Shown in pieces: positions 19,577-19,653 of a stretch of 19,653 nt of DNA (within the stretch, counting starts at the first letter, position 1; each line of letters opens with the position of its first letter). A model generated the notes under the pieces. It saw nothing but the letters and a program-made list of their open reading frames with translations, did not search any database and was not told the origin of the DNA. The translations under genes were made by a program, and so were the position numbers. Origin of the DNA: QQWI01 sp964522015 (lineage in GTDB: Bacteria > Bacillota > Clostridia > Peptostreptococcales > Acidaminobacteraceae); assembly GCA_964522015.1 (NCBI GenBank), contig CAZFST010000048.1:1-19653 (forward strand), given 5' to 3'.

Positions 19577-19653
19577 ATGGAACGCGCCTATAAATTCTGT
19601 CTAGAACCTACAAAAGCTCAAGCTGTTAAAATTGAGAAGACATTGGGCTGTGT
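19577..19653 (+). CDS. tnpB: TnpB RNA-guided nuclease, N-terminal fragment (cut by window edge)
   Basis: ATG 19577 follows GAGGAGG and encodes MERAYKFCLEPTKAQAVKIE and further residues ending KTLGC before the window stops. This is the usual TnpB N-terminus, except that residue 8 is Cys where the left copy and most relatives have Arg. A C-to-T change explains it. The right copy may therefore be starting to decay, or may tolerate the change. Confidence 0.85.
   Translation, partial: MERAYKFCLEPTKAQAVKIEKTLGC

Larger units (their letters stand above)
19394..19653 (+). mobile_element. Right-edge copy of the tnpB-only IS200/IS605-type element (left end only)
   Basis: It matches the left-edge copy in inverted orientation at about 95 percent identity over the shared 225 bp, starting at CATCCCTGGCAAGAA directly after TTTTAT (19388-19393). 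It contains the imperfect hairpin (19411-19460), a terminator, promoter, SOS-like box and the start of tnpB. It lies inside the permease gene and reads outward from the window. Confidence 0.88.

Noticed and set aside
1..19653. A composite transposon carrying the 19-kb segment as cargo
   Set aside because: IS200/IS605-type elements move as single-stranded units from their own ends, the copies are inverted, and the enclosed genes include housekeeping functions (thrS, citrate synthase, aconitase). Two separate insertions are simpler.

Overview
The window looks like chromosomal DNA from a low-to-medium GC Firmicute, most likely an anaerobic member of the Clostridia. This rests on strong AGGAGG-type ribosome binding sites, TTGACA/TATAAT-type promoters, a T-box leader before a threonyl-tRNA synthetase, intrinsic terminators after many genes, and a short clostridial aconitase – NAD-isocitrate dehydrogenase – citrate synthase operon. 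The genus cannot be fixed from what is visible. I saw no rRNA, tRNA or CRISPR array.

Both edges of the window are copies of the same IS200/IS605-type, tnpB-only insertion sequence, facing outward in inverted orientation (1-225 minus; 19394-19653 plus). Only the left ends and the first codons of tnpB are visible. Both copies follow the same TTTTAT flank. The right copy has cut an SLC13/ArsB-type permease gene after about 209 codons. The left copy lies 38 bp upstream of an AraC-type regulator and leaves it no clear promoter. Both copies carry a conserved LexA/DinR-like SOS box over the predicted tnpB start site.

Layout. 264-1244: AraC-type HTH plus GyrI-like regulator, meeting tail to tail (stop codons overlapping in TTAA) a minus-strand operon of MFS exporter and ABC-F ATPase (4413-1241). 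That operon has a promoter, a 37-codon hydrophobic upstream ORF, a possible coupled 9-codon ORF ending inside an intrinsic terminator, and then the MFS ribosome binding site: the layout of a translation-controlled attenuator for antibiotic resistance genes. 4905-5777: radical SAM protein. 5830-8142: a T-box (ACC threonine specifier), a 28-codon ORF ending in threonine codons, and thrS encoding a ThrRS without a TGS domain. 8157-9821: a compact three-gene operon (unknown helical 131-aa protein, ArsR-HTH/DUF2087 regulator, GNAT acetyltransferase) with a palindrome on its promoter and a 17-bp leader hairpin. 9925-10507: a Phd/YefM–RelE/ParE toxin-antitoxin pair with three 11-bp repeats over its promoter. 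10642-11866: an apparently leaderless MarR regulator and a nitroreductase sharing a nearly identical 15-bp dyad. 11955-16384: aconitase, isocitrate dehydrogenase and citrate synthase under one strong promoter with a GntR/FadR-like palindrome; together they turn oxaloacetate and acetyl-CoA into 2-oxoglutarate, the carbon skeleton for glutamate. 16484-17119: a YjdF/DUF2238 membrane protein. 17349-18614: an orphan membrane histidine kinase. 18766-19464: the interrupted permease.

The strongest candidates for something not previously described are the SOS-box-controlled tnpB elements, the two-ORF attenuator before the MFS/ABC-F operon, and the T-box followed by a threonine-ending leader ORF.
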